From Alteripontixanthobacter maritimus (GTDB taxonomy: Bacteria > Pseudomonadota > Alphaproteobacteria > Sphingomonadales > Sphingomonadaceae): 64,000 nucleotides of DNA. How positions within the stretch are numbered: the stretch's first letter is position 1; each line of letters starts with the position of its first letter. Position numbers and translations under genes: made by a program. Shown here piece by piece: positions 16,647-24,779 of this stretch. Location: assembly GCF_003340475.1 (NCBI RefSeq), contig NZ_QBKA01000002.1, forward strand, positions 1,249,501 through 1,313,500, given 5' to 3'. The notes under the pieces are model-generated. The model was not told the origin of the DNA and did not search any database. It saw only the letters and a list, made by a program, of their open reading frames with translations.

Positions 16647-18173
16647 TCACGCAACCGTGCCGCGCTGAAGGATTTCCACCGCCAGCAACATTACGAACAA
16701 TCCGCCCAAAGCCGCGCATCCGGCGACGAACATCTTGAATTGGCGCGCTCGCAATGCCCGTGCGCTGTCGGTCAGGGTGGCGGAAATCGCGCCAAGCACC
16801 GGCAGGTCGAGCGTGCGCTCCAGCTTGGCCGTGGTGGCGAAAGTGGATTTTAGCTGGCTGAGCGCAAAGGCCGCGGCGACGCCCGCACCGATGCCCGCAA
16901 CCAGAACGCCCAGCAGCAAGAGCGGACGATTGGGCGCAGCCGGGGCGATGGGCGTGGACGGCGGATCGATAACCTCGAAACGGAATGAGCTTCGTTCGCT
17001 TTCCACCTGACCTCTCAACTGCATTTCCTCGCGGTCCTGCAGCAATTCGTCATACTTCGTCTTCAGGACTTCGTAATCGCGGCTAATGCGGTTGGCTTCG
17101 GCGGCGACCGATGGTTCGTTCGCCTGGTTCGCAAGAAAGCTGGAATAATCCGCACCCAGCGCGGCCTTGCGCGCTTCCAGCGACTGGACGTTAGCCTGCC
17201 GTTCGGCCTGAATCGAGATCAGCGAAGTATAGGCCGGATTGGGGGAGCCGCTCGCTTCTGGCGACCGTTCGTTGGCCGCCTGCTGTCGTAACAGCGACAC
17301 CTGTCGCTGGCTGGCGATAACGTCGGGATGTTGCGGCGTCAGGCCGCGCGCTTGCAAACCGGCCAGCTGCGCCTGCGCCTGCTGCAACGCAGCACGTGCG
17401 CCGCCTTGTTGGGCAGCCGGTGTCATGATCATCCGGGGTGTGCCTGCAAGCTGCCCGTTGATGGCGGCTAGCGCGCTGCGGGCGGCGGCAAGATCGGCAT
17501 CGACACCGCGCAGTTCGGTCCGGGCGCGATCGAGCTTGCTGTTGATGGCGGTGCTGCCGCCGATCAGTTCGGGATTGGCTGTCTCGAAAGCCAGCCGGTT
17601 CTGCTCGGCTTCTTCCAGTTCGACTTTGCGCTCTTCCAGTTGCTGGTCGAGGAACACGATGGTCTGCGCCACTTCGCCGCGATTTCCAGCGATGTTTTCC
17701 TCACGGAAGATATCGATCAGTTTTTGGACTACGTTCTGTGCCAGCTTGGCATTTTCGGCGTCGGAGAACTCGCTCTTGCCGACAGTCGCGGTGATTTCGA
17801 ACAGATTGTCCTGCTCGCTGACGATGGTCACGTTCTCCGCCAGCGATGTCGTGGCACGCTCCATCGTGCGCGGGTCGCCGATGTCGGCTCCCAGCGCGGT
17901 CGACTTGATGACCTTTTCCAGGTTCACTTGGCTGGTCAGCGTCGTGCGGACCCGCTCGATTTCCTGCTGCCCGCCATTGGCAATGCCGATTTGCTGAGCC
18001 AGTACATCATCCAGCTGCACGAAGATGCGCGCTTTGGACTCGTAGGAATTAGGGATCATGGCGACCACCAGCCAGCCCAGGATGCACACGCCCCAGGCAA
18101 CGCCAAGCACCAGCCAGCGTCGGTTCCACACCGAGTGCAGCCCTGCACGGATCTCTTCGAAGACTTCGTTCAT
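16647..18173 (-). CDS. XrtA-system polysaccharide chain length determinant (Wzz/PCP)
   Basis: 508 residues. Membrane segments are at about 20-40 (LVLGVAWGVCILGWLVVAMI), about 415-435 (LLLLGVLVAGIGAGVAAAF) and, unusually for Wzz, near the C-terminus (about 475-500, FVAGCAALGGLFVMLLAVEIL). The periplasmic part between the first two contains long heptad-rich helices (about 165-385) with many Gln and Glu, as in PCP co-polymerases. It is the expected membrane activator of the tyrosine autokinase encoded next. The start ATG follows the export lipoprotein stop by 13 bp. Confidence 0.9.
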   Translation of the reverse strand: MNEVFEEIRAGLHSVWNRRWLVLGVAWGVCILGWLVVAMIPNSYESKARIFVQLDDVLAQQIGIANGGQQEIERVRTTLTSQVNLEKVIKSTALGADIGDPRTMERATTSLAENVTIVSEQDNLFEITATVGKSEFSDAENAKLAQNVVQKLIDIFREENIAGNRGEVAQTIVFLDQQLEERKVELEEAEQNRLAFETANPELIGGSTAINSKLDRARTELRGVDADLAAARSALAAINGQLAGTPRMIMTPAAQQGGARAALQQAQAQLAGLQARGLTPQHPDVIASQRQVSLLRQQAANERSPEASGSPNPAYTSLISIQAERQANVQSLEARKAALGADYSSFLANQANEPSVAAEANRISRDYEVLKTKYDELLQDREEMQLRGQVESERSSFRFEVIDPPSTPIAPAAPNRPLLLLGVLVAGIGAGVAAAFALSQLKSTFATTAKLERTLDLPVLGAISATLTDSARALRARQFKMFVAGCAALGGLFVMLLAVEILQRGTVA

Positions 18174-18186
18174 CGGTCCGCGTTCC

Positions 18187-18834
18187 TCAGAACATGCTTT
18201 CGGGGATGATGATCACATCACCCGGCATCAGCATGACATTGGCGCTGCTCTCGCCCTTTTTCAGCAGGTCACCCAGCCGCAGGGCATATTCCGCCTGCCG
18301 TCCCACGCGCTTGTCGAAACGGATCAGCTTGGCGCGGTTGCCAGCGGCAAATTCGGACAGGCCGCCCACCGCGATCATCGCGTCGAGCACGGTCATATTG
18401 GCGCGGAACGGGATCGAGGCGGGTTTCTCGGTCGCGCCGATAATCCTAACCTGCTGGCTGAATGTGCCGGCAAATTTGTTCACGATGACCGATACGATCG
18501 GTTCCTGAATGAACTGGCTGAGCTGCAGGCGGATATCCTGTTCCAGCATCGTCGGCGTCTTGCCTACGGCGGGCATATCGCTGACTAGCGGAATGGTGAT
18601 ACGGCCGTCGGGGCGCACCTGGATCGCCTGCGCACCAAGTTCCGGATTGCGCCAGACGTGAATGGTCAGCTCGTCGAGTGGGCCGATCACGTATTCCTCA
18701 CCCGGACCTTCCTGCATCGAAACGAAAGCGGCTGGCGGCAACTCGCGTCCGCCGCCTGTTCCCGCGCAGCCGGAAAGCGACAGCGCAGCAACGGCAGTGC
18801 CGGCAAGAAGAGGGGCAAATCGGGTATACGGCAT
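18187..18834 (-). CDS. XrtA-system polysaccharide export lipoprotein (Wza/KpsD-like)
   Basis: 215 residues from ATG 18834, with CGAGGA ten bases upstream; TTG 18843 and GTG 18837 are in frame but closer to that site. The N-terminus MPYTRFAPLLAGTAVAALSLSGC is a lipoprotein signal with lipobox LSGC. YVIGPLDELTIHVWRNPELG and VRPDGRITIPLV form the poly-export domain, followed by a SLBB-like domain (VRIIGATEKPASIPFRANMTVLDAM). It should form the periplasm-spanning outer-membrane exporter for the polymer. It is the first gene of the ten-gene minus-strand operon, preceded by a 196-bp gap holding a perfect palindrome. Confidence 0.9.
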   Translation of the reverse strand: MPYTRFAPLLAGTAVAALSLSGCAGTGGGRELPPAAFVSMQEGPGEEYVIGPLDELTIHVWRNPELGAQAIQVRPDGRITIPLVSDMPAVGKTPTMLEQDIRLQLSQFIQEPIVSVIVNKFAGTFSQQVRIIGATEKPASIPFRANMTVLDAMIAVGGLSEFAAGNRAKLIRFDKRVGRQAEYALRLGDLLKKGESSANVMLMPGDVIIIPESMF

Positions 18835-18933
18835 CACATTCAATCCTCGGCCTGAGCGGCGAACGTCCTTATGTTTCCGGGGAGGAGCGACCTCCTGCCG
18901 GCGGACTGACCCGCGTGGTTGAGAGTCTGATGC

Positions 18934-18952
18934 GCTTATTTGGTGAATAAGC
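18934..18952. promoter_or_regulatory. Perfect 7-bp inverted repeat, candidate operator before the EPS operon
   Basis: GCTTATT and AATAAGC flank a 5-bp centre, giving an AT-rich perfect palindrome in an otherwise GC-rich 196-bp gap. It lies about 100 bp upstream of the export lipoprotein start. This is the only sizeable intergenic space ahead of the ten-gene operon, so the operon promoter should lie here. The repeat could be an operator or a transcript hairpin; there is no T-run next to it on the minus strand to make it a convincing terminator. Confidence 0.35.
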
Positions 18953-19030
18953 CGTTAGGATTGACTGGCTGGTTTGGGGCCGGTCCCAGATCGGGACGCG
19001 GGCTTGCCGAAGGGTTAAGACCCCGGCGCG

Positions 19031-20257
19031 TTACACCAGCAGTTCGAGTGCGGGGCCCTGGCCCAGAAACGCGGATGGCGAGGCAGTTGCGCCGTACGCG
19101 CCGGCGCAGAAGACGGCGACGAGATCACCCACTTCGGCCCTTGGAAGGTGTGCCTTGTCCAACAGCCTGTCGAGCGGCGTGCACAAACAGCCGACAATGC
19201 TTGCGACCTCGATCGGTGCCGCTTCGAACCGGTTGGCGATGGCAACCGGGTAGTTGCGCCGTATCACGGTGCCGAAATTGCCGGACGCCGCCAATTGGTG
19301 ATGCAGCCCCCCATCGGTCACGAGATAGCTTTCGCCATGGCTCACCTTCCGGTCCAGAATACGGGTGAGATACACGCCCGCTTCGCCAACCAGATATCGC
19401 CCAAGCTCGATGCATAAATGCGTATTGGCGAGGCGCGGCGGAAGATTGGCAAAGCGCTGCTCCAACCCAGCGCCGATGGCGGTGATATCGAGCGGCTGGT
19501 CCTTGTCGAAATACGGAATGCCGAACCCGCCGCCCATATTCAGCTTTGGCAGATCGACGCCGATCTCGTCGGTAAGCCGCGTTGCCAGATCGAGCACGTT
19601 CCCCTGCGTCTCGATGAGCGACTCCGCGCTCAGCGCTTGGCTGCCGGTATAGATATGCAGCCCACGGAAATCGGCGCCTGCCGCGATGATCTGCCGGCCG
19701 AGTTCGGGCACGCGCTCCGCATCCACTCCGAACGGCTTTGCCCCGCCGCCCATCTTCATGCCGGACCCCTTCATCTCGAAATCAGGGTTCACGCGTATGG
19801 CAAGACGCGGGGTCATTCCGTTTTTTGCCGCTATGGCGAGTGCGCGCTCCGCTTCGCTTTCGCTTTCCAGATTGAGCGTGGCGCCCGCCATGATTGCCGC
19901 GTCCAGCTCACGATCCCGCTTGCCCGGCCCGGCAAAGCTGATGGGGCCCGCATCCATTCCCAGCCTTTGCATGATAGCCAGCTCACCGCCCGAAGCGATG
20001 TCGAACCCATCCACTAGGCCCGCCATATGGCGGATCACGTTATCATGCGGGTTGGCCTTTACGGCGTAGTGTATCGCGAGCCGGTCAGGCATGACGGCAC
20101 GCAGGTCCGCCATTCGCTGATCGAGCAGCCGCCTGGAATAGACGAACAGCGGCGTTTCCCCGGCGTCCTCCACCAATTGCGACACTGTTCGGCCACCGAT
20201 GGCGAGTTCGCCGTCCAGCGTTTCGTACCCGGCGGGAATCGGACCTGTCGGCTTCAT
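19031..20257 (-). CDS. XrtA-associated PLP-dependent decarboxylase (alanine racemase fold, group IV)
   Basis: 408 residues. YAVKANPHDN (about residue 66) holds the Schiff-base lysine of the fold-III decarboxylases. FDIASGGELAIMQRLG, a glycine-rich GGGFGIPYF and the C-terminal GDLVAVFCAGAYGATAS complete the diaminopimelate/ornithine decarboxylase-like layout. It fits the exosortase A-associated decarboxylase family (TIGR03099-like), whose substrate is not established. The gene overlaps the AMP-ligase stop/start by 4 bp, so the two act together: probably the ligase activates an acid or amino acid that this enzyme makes or modifies. It is cytoplasmic. Confidence 0.87.
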   Translation of the reverse strand: MKPTGPIPAGYETLDGELAIGGRTVSQLVEDAGETPLFVYSRRLLDQRMADLRAVMPDRLAIHYAVKANPHDNVIRHMAGLVDGFDIASGGELAIMQRLGMDAGPISFAGPGKRDRELDAAIMAGATLNLESESEAERALAIAAKNGMTPRLAIRVNPDFEMKGSGMKMGGGAKPFGVDAERVPELGRQIIAAGADFRGLHIYTGSQALSAESLIETQGNVLDLATRLTDEIGVDLPKLNMGGGFGIPYFDKDQPLDITAIGAGLEQRFANLPPRLANTHLCIELGRYLVGEAGVYLTRILDRKVSHGESYLVTDGGLHHQLAASGNFGTVIRRNYPVAIANRFEAAPIEVASIVGCLCTPLDRLLDKAHLPRAEVGDLVAVFCAGAYGATASPSAFLGQGPALELLV

Positions 20258-21840
20258 GACGCTGCACCGCCAGATTGCCGTGCGAGGACATCCGCGACGA
20301 TTGCCGCCCGGTCCAGCTTGCCATTTACATTGGTCGGAAGCTGTTCGCGCCAGTGGATCGTCGTGGGTTGCATGAAATTGGGCAATAGCTTGGCAAGCGC
20401 CTTGGTCAAAGCCGCTTCGGCATCGCTTTCAGCCAAACCATCCGGGGAATGGCTGGCGACCAGATGCACCGCTTCGCCCAGTCGCGTGTCTGGCACACCC
20501 AGCGCGATCGCTTCGGCAACCAGCCCCGTGGATATGGCGGCCTGTTCCACTTCGGCAGGGCTGATGCGGTTGCCGGCGCTCTTGATCATAGCGTCGCGGC
20601 GGCCCACGAAATAAAGCAGACCATCGGCGTCGCGGCGCACACGGTCGCCCGACCACACCGCCGTGCCGCCATAGCTACTGGCAGCAGGGGCGGGTTTGAA
20701 CCGTTCCGCCGTGCGAGCATCGTCCTGCCAATAGCCCTGCGCCACCAGCGGTCCGCAATGCACCAGCTCGCCCTCCTTACCGGGCGCGGCGAGTTCGCCG
20801 TCATCCGTTATCACCAGCACTTCGGCATATGGTATGGCCTTGCCCATTGAAGTCGGATGGCTGGCTACCATTCGCGGCGGAAGGTAGGTGGAGCGGAACG
20901 CTTCGGTCAGGCCGTACATCGGCACGATATCCGCTTCGGAAGCCATGGTTTGCAGACCGGTAACGAGGTCGGCCGTAAGCGCACCGCCACTATTGGTGAG
21001 GCGGCGTAGAGTGCGGACCGCATCGGTCGGCCAATCCAGCTCCGCCAGTTGCAACCACAGCGGCGGTACGGCGGCGAGCGTTGTCACGCCCTGCTTCGCG
21101 CAGGCCTTCACCACGTCGCGGGCGAACAGATAATCCAGCGGGACGATCGACCCGCCTGCATACCATGTCGACAGCAGCTGGTTCTGACCATAATCGAAAC
21201 TGAGCGGAAGCACCGCCAGCGTCACATCGTCCGCCGCCAGCTCGAGGTAATGCGCCACGCTGACCGCACCGAGCCACATATTCGCATGGCTCAGGATCAC
21301 CCCTTTGGGAAGGCCGGTCGAACCCGAGGTGTAGAGGATCGCCGCCAGTTCGTCCGGGTCGTGAGTCGATGGCCCGAGCGAAGCCGTATGCGCATCAAGC
21401 TCGGCTAGAAATTGCGCTTCGTCCCATGATCGGCAGTCCGCAGGTACATCACCATCGTTCAGCGACTTCAGCCGCGAACCGGTGGCAATAAGCGCCGACG
21501 CGTTGCAGTCGGCCAGAATATGTGCCGCCTGGGCGCGCTTCAGCAGCGGATTTATCGGCACATGCACCAGCCCCGCCCGAGCACAGGCAAGCGGCAGCAG
21601 ACACGTCGCTGCCCCCTTGGCAGCCCAGCTTGCCACCCGAGCGCCATGCGGCCAGCCCTGCGATGCCAACCATGACGCCATAGCGCCGACACGGCTTCTT
21701 AAGTCCTGATGGGTAAGCACGCCTTCGCGCAAGACAATCGCTGGCGCGCCTGCCTCACCGCGTTCGGCCAGATGGTCGAGCGGTTTGGGGTCGGCGGCAG
21801 GAATGTTTTCGGCAGTAAGGCGCGAAAGCGTGCGCGGCAT
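20254..21840 (-). CDS. XrtA-associated AMP-forming acyl/aminoacyl ligase
   Basis: 528 residues. AILYTSGSTGLPKGVILSH (about 167-185) is the adenylate-forming P-loop, GDRVRRDADGLLYFVGRRDAMIKSAGNRISP is the hinge and A8 region, and NVNGKLDR holds the A10 catalytic Lys. It matches exosortase A-associated ligases (TIGR03098-like), which resemble the stand-alone adenylation domains of non-ribosomal systems. With an acyl carrier protein encoded divergently nearby, the simplest reading is that it loads an activated (amino)acid on that carrier. Its start is only 25 bp from the start of the divergent transferase gene. Confidence 0.87.
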   Translation of the reverse strand: MPRTLSRLTAENIPAADPKPLDHLAERGEAGAPAIVLREGVLTHQDLRSRVGAMASWLASQGWPHGARVASWAAKGAATCLLPLACARAGLVHVPINPLLKRAQAAHILADCNASALIATGSRLKSLNDGDVPADCRSWDEAQFLAELDAHTASLGPSTHDPDELAAILYTSGSTGLPKGVILSHANMWLGAVSVAHYLELAADDVTLAVLPLSFDYGQNQLLSTWYAGGSIVPLDYLFARDVVKACAKQGVTTLAAVPPLWLQLAELDWPTDAVRTLRRLTNSGGALTADLVTGLQTMASEADIVPMYGLTEAFRSTYLPPRMVASHPTSMGKAIPYAEVLVITDDGELAAPGKEGELVHCGPLVAQGYWQDDARTAERFKPAPAASSYGGTAVWSGDRVRRDADGLLYFVGRRDAMIKSAGNRISPAEVEQAAISTGLVAEAIALGVPDTRLGEAVHLVASHSPDGLAESDAEAALTKALAKLLPNFMQPTTIHWREQLPTNVNGKLDRAAIVADVLARQSGGAAS

Positions 21841-21865
21841 AAGGCGGTTTATCCAGGATGACGTT

Positions 21866-22843
21866 ATGACAGCGATGACTGCCAGCTATCACCGGCAGGT
21901 TAAATTTGTGCAAGGGCAGCCGCGCGGCGACGGCGGCCCGTTCGACCGCGCGGAATGGTTCGAATTGCTGGCGGAAAGCGGCCAGGAACCGCTTGTCGTC
22001 TCTGCAGGCGATGCCGCCATGGCGCTGACCAGGGCGAATGGGCGGATCGAACCCTTGCGCAACTGGTACAGTTTCATCTGGCGGCCGCTCACCAATGACG
22101 TCGCGGCACTGACCGCCATTGTCGATGGCCTGAAAGCGCAGTCGCACCGTGTGACGTTGTGGCCCCTTCCCGATGAGGACGGCACGGCGTCCGCGCTCGA
22201 AGCAGCCTTTCGGGATACCGGCTGGAGCGTGCTGCGTGAACAATGCGACCATAATCATGTACTGGAAGTCGGCGGCCGCAGCTTCGATCAATATTGGGAA
22301 ACGCGGCCCGGGCGGATGCGTACCACGCTGAAGCGCAAGGCGAAAAAGGTCGACGTCAACCTCCTGACGCAATTCGATAATGACGCCTGGGCGGATTACG
22401 AGGCCGTATACGCCGATAGCTGGAAGCCCGAGGAGGGCGATCCGGCATTCCTGCACGCCTTTGCCAAGGCGGAGGGGGCCGCGGGCCGGTTGCGGCTGGC
22501 CACCGCCTTCCATGACGGTGCGCCTGTCGCAGCGCAATTCTGGACGGTCGAAAACGGCACCGCATACATCCACAAGCTGGCCCATCTGGATGCGCACAAG
22601 GCGCTGTCGGCCGGCACCACGTTGAGTGCGGCGCTGTTCCGTCATGTCATCGACGAGGACCGTGTGAACCTTATCGATTTCGGAACAGGCAACGATCGTT
22701 ACAAGCGCGACTGGATGGAGATCGACCGCCCGCGCTACCGGCTCGACTGCCTCGATCCGCGCCAGCCTGCCGCATGGTTGCCGCTTTTGAAGCGCAAGCT
22801 GCGTTCCCTGCCCGGCCTTGCGTCGCATCGGGCCGCTGGCTAA
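21866..22843 (+). CDS. FemAB/BioF2-like GNAT transferase of the XrtA locus
   Basis: 325 residues from ATG 21866, which follows CCAGGA with good spacing; the open frame continues upstream into the divergent ligase gene but is not plausible there. The GNAT-like BioF2 domain is seen in TRPGRMRTTLKRKAKKVDV (about 155), the HDGAPVAAQFWTVENGTAYIHKLAHL strand-helix unit and the C-terminal NLIDFGTGNDRYKRDWM. It is a second, distinct FemAB-like enzyme in the locus. It begins the plus-strand set with the ACP and two hydrolases, which suggests a carrier-bound acyl or aminoacyl donor. Acceptor unknown. Confidence 0.78.
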   Translation: MTAMTASYHRQVKFVQGQPRGDGGPFDRAEWFELLAESGQEPLVVSAGDAAMALTRANGRIEPLRNWYSFIWRPLTNDVAALTAIVDGLKAQSHRVTLWPLPDEDGTASALEAAFRDTGWSVLREQCDHNHVLEVGGRSFDQYWETRPGRMRTTLKRKAKKVDVNLLTQFDNDAWADYEAVYADSWKPEEGDPAFLHAFAKAEGAAGRLRLATAFHDGAPVAAQFWTVENGTAYIHKLAHLDAHKALSAGTTLSAALFRHVIDEDRVNLIDFGTGNDRYKRDWMEIDRPRYRLDCLDPRQPAAWLPLLKRKLRSLPGLASHRAAG

Positions 22844-22923
22844 GGGCGGACGCCACACGCGCCGCGCACCGCCATTTTGGCTGTGCGATGCGGCCGGGGG
22901 GATGACAGGGAAGCGCTGCGATT

Positions 22924-23262
22924 ATGACCGCAATGTCCAACAGCAACACCGATACCGCGGCCACGCGCGAACCTGTCGCCATGCCCGCTGTCGGGCAGAG
23001 CCGCGCCGAGATCGACCGCCTGTTGCGATCCGTCTTGTGCGATGTGCTTGGCCTCGACAAAGCCGATGTAGACGAGTTCGATGCCGATACCGGCCTGTTC
23101 GGCCATTTGCCGGAGCTTGATTCCATGGCCGTCGCTGGCCTTCTTACCGAGATCGAAGACCGGATCGATATCGTGATCGAGGATGACGACGTGGATGGCG
23201 AAATGCTGGAAACTTATGGCGGTCTCCTCGCCTTCACGGAAGGCAAGGTTGCGGAGCGCTGA
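22924..23262 (+). CDS. Acyl carrier protein of the XrtA-associated module
   Basis: 112 residues, acidic. About 27 unstructured residues precede a four-helix carrier fold; LPELDSMAVAGLL places the phosphopantetheine serine at position 67 in the expected DSM motif. The tail ILE-D-D-V-like acidic stretch (IVIEDDDVDGEM) matches other stand-alone carrier proteins of exosortase loci rather than the fatty-acid ACP. It would need a 4'-phosphopantetheinyl transferase, which is not encoded in the window. It is flanked by a FemAB-like transferase and two hydrolase-like proteins, with the AMP-ligase divergent from them. Confidence 0.85.
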   Translation: MTAMSNSNTDTAATREPVAMPAVGQSRAEIDRLLRSVLCDVLGLDKADVDEFDADTGLFGHLPELDSMAVAGLLTEIEDRIDIVIEDDDVDGEMLETYGGLLAFTEGKVAER

Positions 23263-23286
23263 TTGCGCGGTCGCAGAGGGTCCTCG

Positions 23287-23982
23287 ATGTTTACGACATG
23301 GCCCTGCCCTGCAAACGACGGCACAATTGCCGATGAGCTGCTGACCGGCTTCGACAAGAAGCGTGAACACCGCCTGCTGGTGCTGCCACCGCTGTTCGAA
23401 GAACATAACAAGTTTCGCCGCCAAACCGTTGAAATCATGCGGCGACTTGATCTGAGCGGGGTCGATTCAGCCTTGCCCGATCTTGCCGGACAAAATGAAA
23501 GCAAGCGTTTGCTGGCTGAAGAAACGTTGTCCGGCTGGATGGTGGCAATTCGCGCAGCAGCGAATGCCTTCGGCGCGACGCATGTTTTCGCACTGCGCGG
23601 CGGGGCCTTGCTGGCTCCCGCCGATCTGCCCGGCTGGCTTTACGCCCCGACTGATGGGGCGAAGATCCTGCGCGGCATGCTGCGCGCCCGGACCATTGCG
23701 GCGAAGGAAGCCGGGCGTTCGGAAACGCGGGATGATCTGGCGGAGACCGCGCGCATCGAAGGAATGGAGCTCGGCGGTTGGCACATCGGCGCGCAGATGT
23801 TCCGAGAACTGGAAGCGGCTACCGTCGCGCCCGATGCGGTGCAGGCCGTGATCGACCAGTCCGTCATTGGCGGCGCGGGCCTGTGGCTGCGGGCGGAGCC
23901 GGACGACGATCCCGAACAGGCGGACGCCCTTGCCGCGATCATCGCCATCGGCCTGCATCAGGAAAGCGGCGCGGGCGCATGA
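23287..23982 (+). CDS. XrtA-associated hydrolase 2-like protein (alpha/beta fold, no Ser nucleophile)
   Basis: 231 residues from ATG 23287, preceded by GAGGG; a TTG at 23263 abuts the ACP stop. LLVLPPLFEEHNKFRRQ (about 30-46) is the hallmark of the exosortase A-associated hydrolase-2 family (TIGR03101-like). At the place where alpha/beta hydrolases carry G-x-S-x-G the sequence reads ALRGG (102-106), with Arg instead of Ser, as in relatives with GLRLG. It may therefore bind rather than hydrolyse its ligand, or use another mechanism. Its stop overlaps the hydrolase-1 start by 4 bp, implying a paired function. Confidence 0.78.
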   Translation: MFTTWPCPANDGTIADELLTGFDKKREHRLLVLPPLFEEHNKFRRQTVEIMRRLDLSGVDSALPDLAGQNESKRLLAEETLSGWMVAIRAAANAFGATHVFALRGGALLAPADLPGWLYAPTDGAKILRGMLRARTIAAKEAGRSETRDDLAETARIEGMELGGWHIGAQMFRELEAATVAPDAVQAVIDQSVIGGAGLWLRAEPDDDPEQADALAAIIAIGLHQESGAGA

Positions 23983-24776
23983 ACCGGCTGCACCTCACGT
24001 TCAATTGCGGCAGCACCGCCTGCGCCGGAACGCTGGACACGGCGCCGGGTACGACCGGGCTGTTGCTGGTCAGCGGCGGCAACGAGATCCGCAGTGGCGC
24101 GTTCGGCGGGCAGGCCTTGTTGGCAACCCACATCGCCCGATCCGGCTTCCCCGTCTTCCGCTTCGACCGGCGCGGTGTGGGCGATAGCGACGGCGAAAAC
24201 CGCGGCTTCCTGAGCGCGGGGCCCGATATTGTGGCCGCGCTCGATGCATTCCGCGCACTCGCTCCGCAAATGGACCGCGTGGTCGCGATGGGCAATTGCG
24301 ACGCCGCAAGTGCTTTGATGTTGGCAGGCGGTGCCGGGGCTGATGCTTTGGTACTGAGCAATCCGTGGACGATCGAAAGCGATGCCACCACCGGCGAAGC
24401 GGACGACACTCTACCCCCTTCCGCCGTCCGGTCGCGCTATTTGAAGAAACTGGCCAGCCCGCGTGAAGTTGGTCGGCTGCTACGCGGCGGGGTGAATTTG
24501 CGAAAACTTGCCGGCGGACTTAAGCAGGCCGCAAAGCGCAAGTCCGCGCCGACGTCGCTAGCGCAGGACATGGCGGCCGGCATCGCGTCGTTCGAAGGCC
24601 CGGTGCGTATCCTGCTGGCGGGTGAAGACCGCACGGCGCAAGCGTTCGTCGATAGCTGGCCTGCCGATGACACGCGCATTGTCACTTGTGATGGAGCCAC
24701 CCATGCGTTTGTCGAACCGGACGCACGCGACTGGCTGCGCTGTCAGGTGGTGGCCGCGTTGCGGTCCGCGAAATAG
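23979..24776 (+). CDS. XrtA-associated hydrolase 1-like protein (Cys at nucleophile elbow)
   Basis: 265 residues from the ATG of a 4-bp overlap. SGGNEIRSGAFGGQALLA (32-49), FRFDRRGVGDS (60-70) and AMGNCDAASA (103-112) match the exosortase A-associated hydrolase-1 family (TIGR03100-like). The nucleophile elbow G-x-S-x-G is replaced by GNCDA, placing Cys107 where Ser is usual; THAFVEPDARDWL near the end supplies a plausible catalytic His. A thioesterase or acyl-transfer activity toward the neighbouring carrier protein is a reasonable guess, not shown. It converges with the RlmD-like gene, 3 bp away. Confidence 0.8.
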   Translation: MNRLHLTFNCGSTACAGTLDTAPGTTGLLLVSGGNEIRSGAFGGQALLATHIARSGFPVFRFDRRGVGDSDGENRGFLSAGPDIVAALDAFRALAPQMDRVVAMGNCDAASALMLAGGAGADALVLSNPWTIESDATTGEADDTLPPSAVRSRYLKKLASPREVGRLLRGGVNLRKLAGGLKQAAKRKSAPTSLAQDMAAGIASFEGPVRILLAGEDRTAQAFVDSWPADDTRIVTCDGATHAFVEPDARDWLRCQVVAALRSAK

Positions 24777-24779
24777 AGT

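Noticed and set aside
6063-24776. A PEP-CTERM target protein within the exosortase locus
   Set aside because: No C-terminus in the window shows the PEP motif, hydrophobic helix and basic tail.
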